Of a DNA stretch of 64,000 nucleotides, positions 37,348 to 49,538 are shown piece by piece (within the stretch, counting starts at the first letter, position 1; each line of letters opens with the position of its first letter). A program made the position numbers and the translations under genes. The DNA is taken from contig NZ_ML660163.1 in the NCBI RefSeq assembly GCF_007004725.1, positions 140,905 through 204,904 of the forward strand. Reading direction: 5' to 3'. The DNA comes from Aliikangiella coralliicola (GTDB lineage: Bacteria > Pseudomonadota > Gammaproteobacteria > Enterobacterales > Kangiellaceae). The notes under the pieces are model-generated. The model saw only the letters and a program-made list of their open reading frames with translations. It made no database searches and was not told where the DNA came from.

Positions 37348-40300
37348 TTAAACTTCTCGTCTGTTAAGATTGAACCGTTTACGCGCAAAAAATATTAATC
37401 CTAACAACAACCATGAAATGGAACCACCACCAGATGATGATTCAGTCTCAACCTCCGGCTCTACTTCAGTCTCATCATTATCACTAATGTTAATAGTTGC
37501 TGTTGCTTCACCTGCGATGATTGTGTTGACTGGATTAACCAATGCAATCTCAAAAGATTCATCACTTTCATCCTGACTGTCATCAACAATACCAATCGTT
37601 ATCGTTTGACTTGTCTCTCCATCAGCAAAAAATAAAGTGCCGTTAGTTGCGTTAAAGTCTTCACCATTAATGGCAGTACCATCAGAGTATTCATAGTCAA
37701 CGCTAATGTCACCAAAACTACCATTGGCTCTTAGAACTGTTATAGTCAATTCACTGAATGACTCACTAATGTTAAATGAGCTTCCGCTTAGTTGAATATC
37801 ACCACTTGCTGGAACCGGATCATTTTCAACAATGATGATAGTGGTTTGTTCGATACTTCCTAAACTTGCATCACCGTTTAAGTGAGTTAATCGCAGCGTT
37901 AAATTTTCTTCACCTTCATACTCACTATCATCAAGAATTAAAATTGAGAACGATTGACTGGTTTCACCATCAACAAAGGTCAGTTGTTCATCACTCAATC
38001 GATAATCTAGAAGATTAGTTGCGCTACCACCATCGACACTAATGCCAATACTCGCGTCACCAAAACTTCCATTAGAGCGAACTACCGTGACAGTTAAACT
38101 ACCATCACCTTCATCAACTGAATAAGTCGCGCCACTAAATTGAATGACACCTGCTGGTGGAACGGCATCATTTTCTAAAATGGTGACTGTTGAAGTGATT
38201 GGATTATTAATCGAGGTACCAACTACATTGGTCAGCTCTAGATTAAAAGTTTCATCGCCTTCATAAGTTGAATCATCAATTAAGTTAACAGTGACCGTCT
38301 TAGCAATTTCACCATCAGCAAAGTTTAAAGTTTGATTGATACTTTGATAATCATCGCCTGAAGTAGCTGAATCATTTTGTGAAACAATATCGACACTGAC
38401 TGCACCAAAGTCTCCGCCAGTTCTAATCACAGTGATATCCAATGAAGTATCATTTTCATTGATTTGATAGCTATCATTTTCAATGGATAACACGCCAGCC
38501 GGTGGCACAGGTTCATTATCTAGAATGGTTACCGTCGTAATTGAAGTTCCTAAAGTCGCACTACCAGTGACATTCGAAAGTAAGAGGCTGAATGATTCAT
38601 CAGACTCATACGCATCATCATCAACTAAACTAATGGTGATAACTTTTTCAATTTCTCCATCAGCAAAAGTTAGCGTCTGACTTGAAGCGACATAATCATT
38701 CGTTGCCGTTGCGCTATCATCCTGAGTAACTAATGAAACTGAAACCTCACCAAAGCTACCACCATCACGAACAACCTTAAGAGAAGTATCACCATCATTT
38801 TCATTCACTTGATCAGTAGCAAACTCAAAACCGATTTCACCAGCCGGTGGAACCGGGTCGTCTTCTTGAATAGTAATTGTAGTGGTGGCTACTGAACCAA
38901 GAGAAGAATCACCAGTACTTTGCAAATTGTTTAAAGTGACAGTAAAAGATTCATCGCCTTCATAAGTTAAATCATCAACAATACTAACCGTAATAGTTTG
39001 TTCCGTTTCACCATCAGCAAAAGTTAAAGTATCAGCCACAAACACATAATCATTGGTAGCCGTCGCAGAGCTATCCGGATCAGCACCATCTTGCATTGTG
39101 TAATCAACGGTGAGTTCTTCATAGTCACCGTTAGTTCGAGTGACTTTTACATCAACACTGAAACCATTTTCCGCAACCACATAATCGGTGAATTCAAAAT
39201 TTAGATCACCTGAGTAGGGATAAGGTGTGGTATCGCTGTTATCACCAATACCATCACCATCGGAATCTTGCCATTCAGAATCATCTAACGGAAAGGCATC
39301 GTCGTCATCTAAAACACCATCATTATCATCATCGGTGTCAGCATTATTACCGACACCATCTCCATCGGTATCTGTTGTTTCAGAATCATCTAAAGGAAAT
39401 GCATCATCGTCGTCACTTACACCGTCATTATCATCATCGGTATCAGCATTATTACCAATCCCATCGCCATCTGTGTCTTGCCATTCTGTATTGTCAAACG
39501 GGAAAGCATCCTGGTCGTCAGTTACGCCATCGTTATCATCGTCGGTATCAGCGTTGTTGCCAATTCCGTCACCGTCAGAATCTAAAGTTTCATCCGCGTC
39601 GTTAGGAAATGCATCCTCTTCATCAATCACACCATCGCCATCATTATCATTAGTATTGGCAAACACTAGAAAATAGTTGAATGAATAGTCATCAGCAGAA
39701 CCGGCCATCACAATATTATGATCATCGGTTAAGGCGACCGATTCAGGACTGTTGAAATCATCTAAACTGTATGTAGCAAGCCCATTGATACCAAAATCGC
39801 TTACCAGCTCACCTGTCTCTGTCAGCTTAGCCAACACTGCAATAAAGCTACCAGTAGCATCGTTATGGTAATAGTAGGTCGCCAATAGATGACCATCTTC
39901 CTGTTGAAATATGCCTGTCAAAAACACAAAAGTATTATCGGTAGGGTTCAGCAGTGCGGCGTACCCATCAGCACCAAAGTTTGTATCTATTGTCCCGTCG
40001 GAATTTAAACGATAGAGATAAACACCTTTATCATCATCTGACCAATCACTAGTGAGAACAATAAAACCACCAGCCTGATCTGAAATGATAAAATCAGGCG
40101 TACGATCGTTTCCTAAAACATCATTGATAATACCACTGCTTCCAAACGAATCTATCAGTAACCCCTGACTATCAATTTTGGCAAAATTGAGAGTTCTACT
40201 CTGTCGAGAAGCAAGCAAAAACTCATCGTCTGCCGTTTCAATCACTGCAACAGTACTTTCCGGGCCGCTTCCGGAGTAAAAATCAAAGTTTCTGTAAGTG

Positions 40301-42564
40301 TTATCTTCATAAAAGGTGGTGTCTAACTCATCGTTTTCATCGAGTCGAAATACTCGAGTTGCGCCATCGCTTCCTCTAACACTGCTGTACACCAACATCC
40401 CACCATTACTACTAGAAGCAGCTAGCACCTCATCGTCTGAGGAGTTTGCAAGTTTATACTGACCAGGTGTGGGCTGGGTTGTGAAACGTTGCGAAGATAA
40501 ATTGCCAGCGTCATCTAGTGCTAATAGACAAGTTGCTTTATCGCATTCAGGTAGCACGAGTATTCGACTCCCATCGGCTTCAAAGCCTATGTCTCTTGGC
40601 TGGTAAGTTTCAACTCCCAGATCATAGCCATAAACAAATCCATCGCTTGCGTAATTTGTATCTATCGTCATATCAGCATTAAAACGAGAAAGATAGAAGG
40701 AGATTTCATCACCTCTTAATGTCCCAACTACATAGAGATGTCCATCATCACCATTTTTCAACAATGGAGAATTATTTTCGAAATAGTCAGCAGAAGGAAA
40801 TACCGACAGTTCAAAGTAGCCGCCACCATTTACACTTTCATCAAGCGGCGTCAGGAAATCATTGGCATCATTTAGGTCTGTGCCCTGCAAAACTTCATAT
40901 CCATCGAGGATATGGTCCCCATCGGAATCTTGATAAAAATCGTCCGCGTCATTTGGATCCATTCCTTGTGCTATTTCAGTGTTATCACCTAAACCATCGC
41001 CGTCACTATCGGTTGTTTCAGAAGCATCATTAGGAAAGGCATCCGCATTATCACCCACGCCGTCACCATCGCTATCAGTTGTTTCAGAAGCATCATTGGG
41101 AAAATCATCATCGTCATCAGAAACACCATCAGCATCATTATCACGATAAATCACACCGTCGATGATTAGTCCTGGATACTGATTAGTATCACCAAAATCC
41201 CAATCATCGGTTGACCAGGAGCCATATGGCGTAACGAGACATCCATTATCGCCTGGATTTTGTGGGCACTGTAATTCGCTAGTGGTCAATCCTGTGCTAT
41301 TACCATCTGCGCTAGATGATTGCCCAGTTGACTCAATATCCCAGTAGGTTTCATTCGTAGTAATGGTTGCCAAACTTGCCCCAACTAAACCACCGATTTC
41401 AACATCGGCAACTTCTCCGGTATCAGTAACACTACCATAAGCTAATACTGATTCTAGAGTCAGGTCAGCAAGTACAAGTCCTACAATGCCTCCGATTGTA
41501 TCTTCACCATGGACACTTGCCGCGGAAAAACTATTGCGGATTTCAAATGAACCGTTGGGAGTGGCCTGTCCAATAAATCCACCAACACTTAGAAGCCCAG
41601 AAACCGATCCCATCACAAAACTATTTTCAATAATCGTGTCTTTGGTCTGGAAACCAAATAATCTACCGACAAACCCACCGGTATAAATGCTGGTTCCTGT
41701 TATATCAGCGTTTACATAGCTTTGGTATATTTCAATATCCCTGGAAGAACCAATGAATCCCCCCACATCTTCTTGACCACTCACAGATCCAGTAAAAACA
41801 GAATTCGAAATTGTAGACTTGCCGCTAAGTTGAGCTAAAAATCCACCTGCAAAATCCCCAGTTGTTGAAACAGAAACATTAACTTCGCAATTGGAAATGT
41901 CTGCTTCACTAGCATAACCCCCAATCCCACCGACACTTGCAAGTGTTGCAACAACTTCACCAGAGAAATCACAATTGGAAAGAGTTACACCAGCATTATC
42001 GCCTTGTCCAAATAACAAACCGATATGCCCTCTCCCCTGAACCCTTGTATGCTCACCTTCAATTGAAAAGTTTTGAAATACTGCGCCATCAACCGCTCGG
42101 AATAAGCCGATAGTTGTTGTAGAACCAACACCTTCAATCACTAGATTGAGAATCTTAAAGTCATTACCTTCAAAGATTGCTGTAAAAGGCGCGTTGGTGT
42201 CTCCGATGGGTTGCCAACCCTCTGCAATACTCGTTGATTCCCAATAGTCATCATTGGTATCAACAACGCCATCACCATTAGTATCAAAATCTAAGTCAGT
42301 GGTTAATTCAAAACCGATACAACCCGTGTTAGGGCAACCAGTGCTCGAACCATAAAGCGCTGTACCATCAAGATGATTGCGGATTTCATTTAAATCATCC
42401 AAATCATTAATTTCGATCAGACCATCGTCGTCCAGGTCATAATCAGAACGGCCACTTTCGGCCGATAGCGTTGGGCTAATTAAAAGACTGACCAAAGCCA
42501 GGTTAAGCAATACAACCAATTGACTTAACTGACGGACTTTAAGAATAAAGAGATTGAACTGCAT
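37348..42564 (-). CDS. Giant GLUG/delta-60/TSP3/Calx-beta surface protein with GlyGly-CTERM (paralogue B)
   Basis: The 1738-residue protein starts with the same signal peptide and DDDGLIEI calcium loop as paralogue A, and has one GLUG-type solenoid (GGIGGY, GGFIG, GGLVG motifs). In the middle (about residues 600-1010) it differs. There it carries delta-60-like repeats (SRFNADMTIDTNY, YRLNSDGTIDTNFGADGY), expected to form a beta-propeller. TSP3 repeats, five Calx-beta domains and the tail SSSGGGSISWLLLGLIFFARKR follow. The Calx-beta part is nearly identical to paralogue A at the DNA level. The ribosome binding site AAGGAT supports the start. It is probably an adhesin with a module swap in the middle. 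A sigma-54-type promoter and CTATAAGC boxes precede it. Confidence 0.88.
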   Translation of the reverse strand: MQFNLFILKVRQLSQLVVLLNLALVSLLISPTLSAESGRSDYDLDDDGLIEINDLDDLNEIRNHLDGTALYGSSTGCPNTGCIGFELTTDLDFDTNGDGVVDTNDDYWESTSIAEGWQPIGDTNAPFTAIFEGNDFKILNLVIEGVGSTTTIGLFRAVDGAVFQNFSIEGEHTRVQGRGHIGLLFGQGDNAGVTLSNCDFSGEVVATLASVGGIGGYASEADISNCEVNVSVSTTGDFAGGFLAQLSGKSTISNSVFTGSVSGQEDVGGFIGSSRDIEIYQSYVNADITGTSIYTGGFVGRLFGFQTKDTIIENSFVMGSVSGLLSVGGFIGQATPNGSFEIRNSFSAASVHGEDTIGGIVGLVLADLTLESVLAYGSVTDTGEVADVEIGGLVGASLATITTNETYWDIESTGQSSSADGNSTGLTTSELQCPQNPGDNGCLVTPYGSWSTDDWDFGDTNQYPGLIIDGVIYRDNDADGVSDDDDDFPNDASETTDSDGDGVGDNADAFPNDASETTDSDGDGLGDNTEIAQGMDPNDADDFYQDSDGDHILDGYEVLQGTDLNDANDFLTPLDESVNGGGYFELSVFPSADYFENNSPLLKNGDDGHLYVVGTLRGDEISFYLSRFNADMTIDTNYASDGFVYGYDLGVETYQPRDIGFEADGSRILVLPECDKATCLLALDDAGNLSSQRFTTQPTPGQYKLANSSDDEVLAASSSNGGMLVYSSVRGSDGATRVFRLDENDELDTTFYEDNTYRNFDFYSGSGPESTVAVIETADDEFLLASRQSRTLNFAKIDSQGLLIDSFGSSGIINDVLGNDRTPDFIISDQAGGFIVLTSDWSDDDKGVYLYRLNSDGTIDTNFGADGYAALLNPTDNTFVFLTGIFQQEDGHLLATYYYHNDATGSFIAVLAKLTETGELVSDFGINGLATYSLDDFNSPESVALTDDHNIVMAGSADDYSFNYFLVFANTNDNDGDGVIDEEDAFPNDADETLDSDGDGIGNNADTDDDNDGVTDDQDAFPFDNTEWQDTDGDGIGNNADTDDDNDGVSDDDDAFPLDDSETTDTDGDGVGNNADTDDDNDGVLDDDDAFPLDDSEWQDSDGDGIGDNSDTTPYPYSGDLNFEFTDYVVAENGFSVDVKVTRTNGDYEELTVDYTMQDGADPDSSATATNDYVFVADTLTFADGETEQTITVSIVDDLTYEGDESFTVTLNNLQSTGDSSLGSVATTTITIQEDDPVPPAGEIGFEFATDQVNENDGDTSLKVVRDGGSFGEVSVSLVTQDDSATATNDYVASSQTLTFADGEIEKVITISLVDDDAYESDESFSLLLSNVTGSATLGTSITTVTILDNEPVPPAGVLSIENDSYQINENDTSLDITVIRTGGDFGAVSVDIVSQNDSATSGDDYQSINQTLNFADGEIAKTVTVNLIDDSTYEGDETFNLELTNVVGTSINNPITSTVTILENDAVPPAGVIQFSGATYSVDEGDGSLTVTVVRSNGSFGDASIGISVDGGSATNLLDYRLSDEQLTFVDGETSQSFSILILDDSEYEGEENLTLRLTHLNGDASLGSIEQTTIIIVENDPVPASGDIQLSGSSFNISESFSELTITVLRANGSFGDISVDYEYSDGTAINGEDFNATNGTLFFADGETSQTITIGIVDDSQDESDESFEIALVNPVNTIIAGEATATINISDNDETEVEPEVETESSSGGGSISWLLLGLIFFARKRFNLNRREV

Positions 42565-42634
42565 ATTTTTGCTTATCCTTTTTCACCTATCTACTGCGGG
42601 TGATAGCAATTTCATTTAACAATGAGGTTCGCAA

Positions 42635-42651
42635 AGCTAAATTTATGCCAA
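42635..42651 (-). promoter_or_regulatory. Sigma-54-type promoter of paralogue B
   Basis: On the minus strand TTGGCATAAATTTAGCT has the GG-N10-GC spacing and stands 71 bases upstream of the start codon, the same distance as for paralogue A. Confidence 0.68.
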
Positions 42652-42685
42652 CAATTAAAACATTTATATTTCAATAGGTTAGCAA

Positions 42686-42735
42686 TCTATAAGCAATATT
42701 TTTACGGTAATTGCTTATAAGAAAGCTTTATAAGC
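42686..42735 (-). promoter_or_regulatory. Cluster of CTATAAGC boxes upstream of paralogue B
   Basis: TCTATAAGC (42686-42694), GCTTATAA (42713-42720) and TTTATAAGC (42727-42735) lie about 37-86 bases beyond the -24 element. Order and spacing equal those upstream of paralogue A. Confidence 0.62.
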
Positions 42736-42791
42736 AATAAGTTGAAATTGAGAATTCTTATAAGGGGTTTGAAAGGGGAGTTGTTTCTCTC

Positions 42792-43008
42792 GTCATCTCG
42801 ACCGTAGTGGACGACTGCATGGATGCAGGAGGTAGAGTAATTCAGTGGTCCGGCACACCGGAGCAATTACCGAGAGATCTCCCACAGACATGTTCCAGCT
42901 TAACCTCTCATCAAAATTTGAAATAAGAAAGGCTCACTGCTTTGAAAACTACAATGGGGTGAGCTTGTCGATACCTTTAGGAGATCTCTCCACGTTGGTC
43001 GAGATGAC
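42792..43008. repeat. MITE-like element with terminal inverted repeats, copy 2
   Basis: The 217-bp element begins GTCATCTCGACC and ends GGTCGAGATGAC. It shares ends and most of the core with 37078-37233, but carries an extra internal segment of about 60 bases near the left end that includes a GGTCCGGCACACCGGAG hairpin-like stretch. Confidence 0.7.
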
Positions 43009-43044
43009 GGTGCTTTCTAATTGATTCAAAAATGCGAGTAAATC

Positions 43045-43083
43045 CCTCCGTAAAAATAAAATCAAATTCATTTAATACGGAGG
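43045..43083 (-). terminator. Inverted repeat after the fibre operon, probable terminator
   Basis: CCTCCGTA (43045-43052) and TACGGAGG (43076-43083) pair around an AT-rich loop, about 24 bases after the end of the gene at 43107. It is homologous to the repeat at 37288-37327. Confidence 0.5.
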
Positions 43084-43106
43084 ATAATTTTTTTCTCTAA
43101 CGACAG

Positions 43107-46100
43107 TTAAACTTTGCTCTGTAAAACTTTTGTCCGTTTACGTGCAAGAAACATCAACGCTAACCACAACCAAGAAAGTGAACCACCACCAGAAGAAGTA
43201 CTCTGCTCTTCCTCATCTTCGACTTTAACGTCATTGTCAGTAATAGTTACCGTGGCATTGCTTTCATCCAAAATGGTGGTGTTAACAGGATTGTGTAATA
43301 CGACATTAAAAGTTTCATCGCTTTCATCCTGTGTATCATCGGTAATATTAATCTGAATTTGTTTTTGAACTTCACCATCGGCAAAGTACAAACTTCCTTC
43401 TGCAACATTAAAGTCTTCACCATTAACCGCGCTACCGTTATTAATTTGATAATCAACACTAATATCGCCATAACTGCCATCGACTCTCACCACAGTAATA
43501 GTTAATTGATCGAATGATTCATTGATAGTGTACTGAGTTCCACTAAACCGAACATTACCGCCTTCTGGAACTAATTCGTTTTCTCGAATGGTGACAACTG
43601 ACTCACTTACTGATCCGATGCTGGCGTCACCATCTAAGTTAGCTAAACCCAAGGTAAAATATTCATCGCCTTCATAGTCCCTGTCATCAAAGATAACAAT
43701 GGATACCGATTGACTCACTTCGCCATCCGGGAATGTCAAACTGGAATTCGCAATACGGTAATCAATACCATGAGTGGCATCACCGGATATCACCGATAAA
43801 TCAGCACTGACTTCCCCGACACTGCCAAGTGTTCGAGTGACAGTGACAATTAAGTCAGTCGCATCTTCATCCGCTTGATAAGCAACGCCACTAAATTGAA
43901 TAATGCCGGCCGAAGGTATTGGTTCGTCTTCATTGATAATCACCTTGGCCACTATTTGATTAGCCAGCTCAGTTCCCGCAACATTGGTCAATTGCAAATC
44001 GAAACTTTCGTTGCCTTCATATTCAGAGTCGTCAATTAAACTCACACTGATAGTTTGACTGATTTCACCGTCTGCAAAGCTCACTGTTTGATTAACAATT
44101 TGATAATCTTCTGCGGCGGTGGCCGAATCATTTTGCGAAACGACATCCACACTCACCTCACCTAAGCTACCACCTTCTCGAATAACAGTTACCAGCAACG
44201 AGTGATCATTTTCATTGACCTGGTAACTATCAAACTCAAAGGATAAAACACCGGCTGCCGGTACAGGGTCATTGTCTAAAATGGTCACCTTGATTACTGA
44301 AGTGCCCAAGGTGGCACCACCAGTAATATTGGATAATGCTAATTCAAAAACTTCATCTGATTCATAAAGCTCATCGTCAACCAAATCAATCGTGATATCT
44401 TTTTCCAGTTCTCCATCAGCAAAGATTAAAGTCTGACTAGTTGCTAAATAGTCACTCACCGAATGTGCACTAGAATCTCGCGTGGCATAGGCAACAGAAA
44501 CTTCACCACTGCTACCGCCTTCACGAAGAATTTTGATGGTTACCGTACCATCATTTTCATCAACAATCGCACTATCAAATTCAAATCCAATTTCACCAGC
44601 AGCTGGCACTGGGTCGTCTTCTTGAATGGTAACTATCGCGATCGAGTCCAAGCCGATCGAAGACTCGCCCACACTTTGTAAATTACTTAGATTAAGCGTA
44701 AATGATTCATCACCTTCGTAAGTTGAGTCATCAACAATGTTAACCCAAATAGATTGTTCGGTTTCACCGTTTGCAAATGCTAAGGTAGCTGCCGCAAATT
44801 CATAATCATTAGTTGCGGTCGCAGAGCTATCTGGATTACTCCCGTCTTGCATTGCATAGTCAATGGTCAACTCTCCATAATCGCCATTGCTACGGATTAC
44901 TTTTACTTCAACAGATAAACCATTCTCAGCAACAACATAATCAGTCAGTTCAAAATTAACATCACCGGAATAAGGATAAGGGGTGTCATCACTGTTATCG
45001 CCGATACCATCTCCATCAGAATCCTGCCATTCGGTTCCATCTAATGGGAATTCATCTTCGTCATCTGCAACACCATCATTATCGTCATCAGTGTCTTGAT
45101 TATTACCTATGCCGTCACCGTCAGTATCAAGCCATTCATTTTCATCAAATGGGAACGCATCTTCGTCATCTGAAACACCATCATTATCGTCATCAGTATC
45201 TGCATTATTACCGATACCATCACCGTCAGAATCTTCCCATTCATTTTCATCATAAGGGAATGCGTCTTCTCTATCGTCGATACCATCATTGTCGTCGTCC
45301 GGATCAACAGAATCTCCGATGCCGTCACCGTCCCAATCAGTATCCTGAATCTCAATTTCTCGGATGACAGTCGTTGCTGAATTTCCTGCAGCATCGCTAA
45401 CGTCATAACTTAAGATATAGGTCCCAATGGTATTAGTATCTATCGCACCGCTGATCACAATATCAGCAGAGATATCGCCATCGTTGTTATCGGTCGCAAT
45501 AGCTCCCTGCTCTACGTAACTATTGCCAACGGTCAGCAACATCGTAGCGTCACCATTGAGGGTAATTTCCGGCGCGGTTTGATCGGTTACATTGATAATC
45601 CTAGTGACTGATGTGGCCGCATTATTCGCAGCGTCTACAACGTCATAAGTTAAGGTATAACTGCCGACAATATGGGTATCCACGCTACCACTCACAGTGA
45701 TTACACTGCTTAAATCACCGTCAACATTATCGCTGGCGTTGGCCCCATCATCGATGTAGCTGGAACCTTGCGCAATCGTGATTTCTGCATCGCCAATTAA
45801 AGTAATCACCGGTGCAGTTTGGTCAGTTACAGTGACAATTCGTTCAACTTCCACTGCACCATTATTCGCAGCATCGCTCACATTAAATGCTAATCGATAG
45901 CTACCTAATTGACTGGTATCAACTGTACCAGTCATCACAATTTGTGCCGTTAAATCGCCGTCGACATTATCATTGGCACTAGCTCCTGCATCGACATAAT
46001 TGTCGCCTTGGGCGATAATCAAGGCGGCATCACCAGACAAGGTAATAACAGGCGCAGTTTGGTCAGTGACCGTCACCGTCGCCTGGGCGACTCCCGTGTT

Positions 46101-49100
46101 GCCGGATAAGTCAGTTGCACTAAATGTGACAGTGGTAATCCCCAATGGAAACACAGTAGGGGCATCATGAGTTACCGCCAAATCACCGTCAACTAGATCG
46201 TTAGCTGTGGCGCCCGAGAGGAAATTCGCGATTGTAGTTTCAGAATCTGGAGTGCCGTTAGCATCAACCGCAGCCACAGTAATATTCGCAGGAACGGTGA
46301 CCACCGGCGCGTCATTGTCTTGCACGGTTACTTGACGAGTTAACGCAGTCGCGGCATTACCGGAGGCGTCACTAATTCGATAAGTCAGAATGTAAATTCC
46401 CAGGCTACTTGTATCAACACTGCCATTAATATTCACTTGGTGACTAATATCACCGTCCACATTATCGTTAGCAGTTACGCCTTGTTCTGTATAAGTATCC
46501 CCGACAGATAATGTAATCGCACTGTCACCATTTAAGGTCATCACTGGAGCCGTTTGATCAGCAATAGTCACTGTCGCTTGTGACTGTCCGGTATTGCCTG
46601 AACTATCAGTTGCACTAAAAGTCACCGTGGTGACGCCTAATGGAAAAATGCTGGGCGCATCATGGGTCGGCGTTAAGGCGCCATCCACATCATCGTTAGC
46701 GGAGGCTGCGGCTAAGAAAGTTTGGATGTCTGTGTCTGTTGCCGGTGTTCCGTTAGCATCGACTGCCGCAACAGTAATACTGGTTGGTGCAGAAACAACT
46801 GGTGCAAACGCATCTTGTACACTCACCGAACGAGTCACTTCCACAGCATTATTGCCGGCGGCATCGGCGACATTGTAGCGTAAGGTATAAACGCCTAGAT
46901 TAGTCGTATCAACGCTACCACTTTCCACAATATTAACCGTGATATCACCATCCACATTATCGCTCGCAGTAGCACCGGCATCAGTATAGGTATCACCAAT
47001 ATTGACGGTAACAGAAGCATCGCCGGTTAAACTAATTACTGGTGCAGTTTGATCAGTCACGGTGATAGTTGATTGCGCGCTACCAATATTTCCTGCCGCA
47101 TCGGTTGCGCTAAAAGTGACAGTGGTTGTGCCTAACGGAAAAATACTTGGCGCATCATTGTTGACCGTCGCAATCACTCCATCGTTAACATCGGAAGCAG
47201 TTGCTGAGGCTAAAAATAAAGTGATATCAGTATCTGTTTTAGCGGTGCCATTTGCATCGGTAGCGGCAACAGTTAAAGCCGCGGGCGGTGTTACGACCGG
47301 TGCCGTTTGATCTGTAACCGTTACTGTTCGAGTGACTTCAACTGCGGCATTTCCAGCTGCATCAGTAACATTGTAAGTGATGGTGTAACTACCCACGATA
47401 TTGGTGTTTACTGGATTCACCGTGACAATTGAACTGGTAATATCGCCGTCGTTATTATCACTGGCAGTTGCACCTTGATCGCTGTAAACATCACCTTGCG
47501 CGAGAGTAACCGAGGCATCGCCGGTTAAGGAAATCACTGGCACAGTTTGGTCCGTCACATTGACGGTTCGTGTTACTTGAGCCGCGGCATTTCCGGCAGC
47601 ATCGGAGACATTATAAGTAATCGTATAACTTCCGACTGTGCTGGTATCTACCGGATTAACTGTGACGATGGAACTCGAAATATCGCCATCGTTATTATCG
47701 ATAGCGGTGGCACCTGCGTCCGAATAAATTGAATCTTGGGCGATGGTGAGACTGCTATTTCCAATGAGAGAAATTACTGGAATCGTTTGGTCTGCAACAT
47801 TAACAGTTCGGGTTACTTGAGCCGCCGCATTTCCAGCTGCATCGGAAACGTTATAGGTCACGGTATAACTACCGACGGTACTGGTATCCACCGGATTAAC
47901 TGTGACGATTGAACTAGAAATATCGCCATCATTATTATCACTGGCGGTAGCACCGGCATCGGTATAAGTTGAACCTTGCGCGATGGTAAGACTGCTATTA
48001 CCGATAAGAGAAATCACAGGATTCGTTTGGTCTGTGACGTTGACTGTGCGAGTCACTTGAGTCGCCGCATTTCCGGCGGCATCAGACACATTATAAGTCA
48101 CCGTATAGCTGCCAACGGTATTGGTGTCCACCGGATTAACCGTCACAATGGAACTGCTGATATCGCCGTCCACGTTATCGGAAGCCGTCGCTCCAGCATC
48201 ACTATAATTGCTGCCTTGGGCAATAGTAATCGACGCATTGCCCTGTAAGACAATCACCGGCGCTGTCGCATCTAACACGCTAAAGCTTTGCACCACATCA
48301 GTCGCAGCGGAATAATTGGTATCGCCGTTTTGCGACGCAGTGATACTGCAAGTTCCCACATTTAACAAACTCACACTTGTACTAGAAACACTACAGACTG
48401 CCGCTGTACTCGATGCAAAACTCACGGTTAAACCAGAGCTACTTGAAGCACTTAAATTAAAATCTGCATCACCTAAATTTTTATTTGCCAGCGCTGCAAA
48501 AGTAATATTTTGGCTAGCCTTATTGACGCTAAAACTTTGCGCAACATTGGTTGCTGCCAAGTAGTTAGTATCACCCGCTTGTGATGCTGTAATTGAACAA
48601 CTACCACTCGCAACAATAGAAACAGTTGAGCCACTAACAGTACAAACCGCTGTGGTTGAAGAAGTAAAACTCACGGTTAATCCAGAAGAAGCTGTTGCGC
48701 TAATGGCAAAGTCGGCATCGCCATAAGTTTTATCGGCAAGACTATTAAAGGTAATGGTTTGACTAGCTTGAGTCACACTAAAACTTTGCGTGACATCATC
48801 GGCAGCCAGGTAATCTGAGTCACCCGATTGGGATGCAGTAATTGAACAAGTGCCCAAACTAATTAAAGAAACGAAACTGCCGCTGACGGTACAAACTGAT
48901 GTGGTCGTCGAAGTGTAAGAAACAGTTAGACCAGAACTCGCTGAGGCGGAAAGTGTTAGCGAGTCACCATATTCTTGATTGCTAATGGAATTAAAACTAA
49001 TAATTTGTTTTAAAATTGTAGTCAGCGTGACATCGTTACCGTCTCCACCTTGGTAACTAATTGTTAAAACATAACCGCTTTGATCAACTTGTCCACCTTC

Positions 49101-49538
49101 AGCCAAACCGTTAAAAATGCCACTCACACTATCAGCAGCATCATTATCAATTACTGTGAAAGTATCGCCGGCATTTGCTGTATAGTTAGTGGTATCGATA
49201 TCTAAAGTCGCCGAGCCCAAACTAACGCTGCCTGTAATATCAAGTTGATCGTATTCACTACAAGCAGTACTGCCTTCGATTTCAATTTCTAACGAACCGC
49301 CGCTGCTTAAGGATAAATTCCCCGCGGCAATACATCCAGGACTAGAACCCGGCGCAATAGCACCGCCAGATTGTAAATTGACAGTACCACCGCTAACGGT
49401 GCCACTGCCTTTTAATTTACCGCCGCTTTGAATATTTAAATTACCGGCGAGCGCAGAATGGCAACCAATAAAGCCAACCAAAAAAATAATTTTTTTCAGA
49501 GAATTTAAAAACTTTTTATTCAGGCTAAGACATCTCAT
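43107..49538 (-). CDS. Giant multi-Ig surface protein with GlyGly-CTERM, last gene of fibre operon
   Basis: The 2143-residue protein has a signal peptide (about residues 1-31). A beta-strand repeat region of autotransporter type follows ([23 protein letters not shown]). Three MBG-like repeats ([13 protein letters not shown] and similar) precede nine DUF5011-like and three HYR-like Ig domains ([29 protein letters not shown]). TSP3 calcium repeats, five Calx-beta domains and the tail [21 protein letters not shown] complete it. It is a long rod-like surface protein with many Asp-rich calcium sites. Its ATG overlaps the previous stop by one base (TAATG), so it is translationally coupled to the S74 fibre genes. 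The Calx-beta/TSP3 end is homologous to paralogues A and B. It may anchor or present the fibres; this is inferred. Confidence 0.9.
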   Translation of the reverse strand: MRCLSLNKKFLNSLKKIIFLVGFIGCHSALAGNLNIQSGGKLKGSGTVSGGTVNLQSGGAIAPGSSPGCIAAGNLSLSSGGSLEIEIEGSTACSEYDQLDITGSVSLGSATLDIDTTNYTANAGDTFTVIDNDAADSVSGIFNGLAEGGQVDQSGYVLTISYQGGDGNDVTLTTILKQIISFNSISNQEYGDSLTLSASASSGLTVSYTSTTTSVCTVSGSFVSLISLGTCSITASQSGDSDYLAADDVTQSFSVTQASQTITFNSLADKTYGDADFAISATASSGLTVSFTSSTTAVCTVSGSTVSIVASGSCSITASQAGDTNYLAATNVAQSFSVNKASQNITFAALANKNLGDADFNLSASSSSGLTVSFASSTAAVCSVSSTSVSLLNVGTCSITASQNGDTNYSAATDVVQSFSVLDATAPVIVLQGNASITIAQGSNYSDAGATASDNVDGDISSSIVTVNPVDTNTVGSYTVTYNVSDAAGNAATQVTRTVNVTDQTNPVISLIGNSSLTIAQGSTYTDAGATASDNNDGDISSSIVTVNPVDTSTVGSYTVTYNVSDAAGNAAAQVTRTVNVADQTIPVISLIGNSSLTIAQDSIYSDAGATAIDNNDGDISSSIVTVNPVDTSTVGSYTITYNVSDAAGNAAAQVTRTVNVTDQTVPVISLTGDASVTLAQGDVYSDQGATASDNNDGDITSSIVTVNPVNTNIVGSYTITYNVTDAAGNAAVEVTRTVTVTDQTAPVVTPPAALTVAATDANGTAKTDTDITLFLASATASDVNDGVIATVNNDAPSIFPLGTTTVTFSATDAAGNIGSAQSTITVTDQTAPVISLTGDASVTVNIGDTYTDAGATASDNVDGDITVNIVESGSVDTTNLGVYTLRYNVADAAGNNAVEVTRSVSVQDAFAPVVSAPTSITVAAVDANGTPATDTDIQTFLAAASANDDVDGALTPTHDAPSIFPLGVTTVTFSATDSSGNTGQSQATVTIADQTAPVMTLNGDSAITLSVGDTYTEQGVTANDNVDGDISHQVNINGSVDTSSLGIYILTYRISDASGNAATALTRQVTVQDNDAPVVTVPANITVAAVDANGTPDSETTIANFLSGATANDLVDGDLAVTHDAPTVFPLGITTVTFSATDLSGNTGVAQATVTVTDQTAPVITLSGDAALIIAQGDNYVDAGASANDNVDGDLTAQIVMTGTVDTSQLGSYRLAFNVSDAANNGAVEVERIVTVTDQTAPVITLIGDAEITIAQGSSYIDDGANASDNVDGDLSSVITVSGSVDTHIVGSYTLTYDVVDAANNAATSVTRIINVTDQTAPEITLNGDATMLLTVGNSYVEQGAIATDNNDGDISADIVISGAIDTNTIGTYILSYDVSDAAGNSATTVIREIEIQDTDWDGDGIGDSVDPDDDNDGIDDREDAFPYDENEWEDSDGDGIGNNADTDDDNDGVSDDEDAFPFDENEWLDTDGDGIGNNQDTDDDNDGVADDEDEFPLDGTEWQDSDGDGIGDNSDDTPYPYSGDVNFELTDYVVAENGLSVEVKVIRSNGDYGELTIDYAMQDGSNPDSSATATNDYEFAAATLAFANGETEQSIWVNIVDDSTYEGDESFTLNLSNLQSVGESSIGLDSIAIVTIQEDDPVPAAGEIGFEFDSAIVDENDGTVTIKILREGGSSGEVSVAYATRDSSAHSVSDYLATSQTLIFADGELEKDITIDLVDDELYESDEVFELALSNITGGATLGTSVIKVTILDNDPVPAAGVLSFEFDSYQVNENDHSLLVTVIREGGSLGEVSVDVVSQNDSATAAEDYQIVNQTVSFADGEISQTISVSLIDDSEYEGNESFDLQLTNVAGTELANQIVAKVIINEDEPIPSAGIIQFSGVAYQADEDATDLIVTVTRTLGSVGEVSADLSVISGDATHGIDYRIANSSLTFPDGEVSQSVSIVIFDDRDYEGDEYFTLGLANLDGDASIGSVSESVVTIRENELVPEGGNVRFSGTQYTINESFDQLTITVVRVDGSYGDISVDYQINNGSAVNGEDFNVAEGSLYFADGEVQKQIQINITDDTQDESDETFNVVLHNPVNTTILDESNATVTITDNDVKVEDEEEQSTSSGGGSLSWLWLALMFLARKRTKVLQSKV

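Noticed and set aside
39225..39676. Long Ser/Pro- or His-rich ORFs antisense to the TSP3 repeats (also 32360-32619 and 45044-45367)
   Set aside because: They are by-products of the repeated Asp codons (GAT/GAC) read on the opposite strand; the sense frames carry the real domains.
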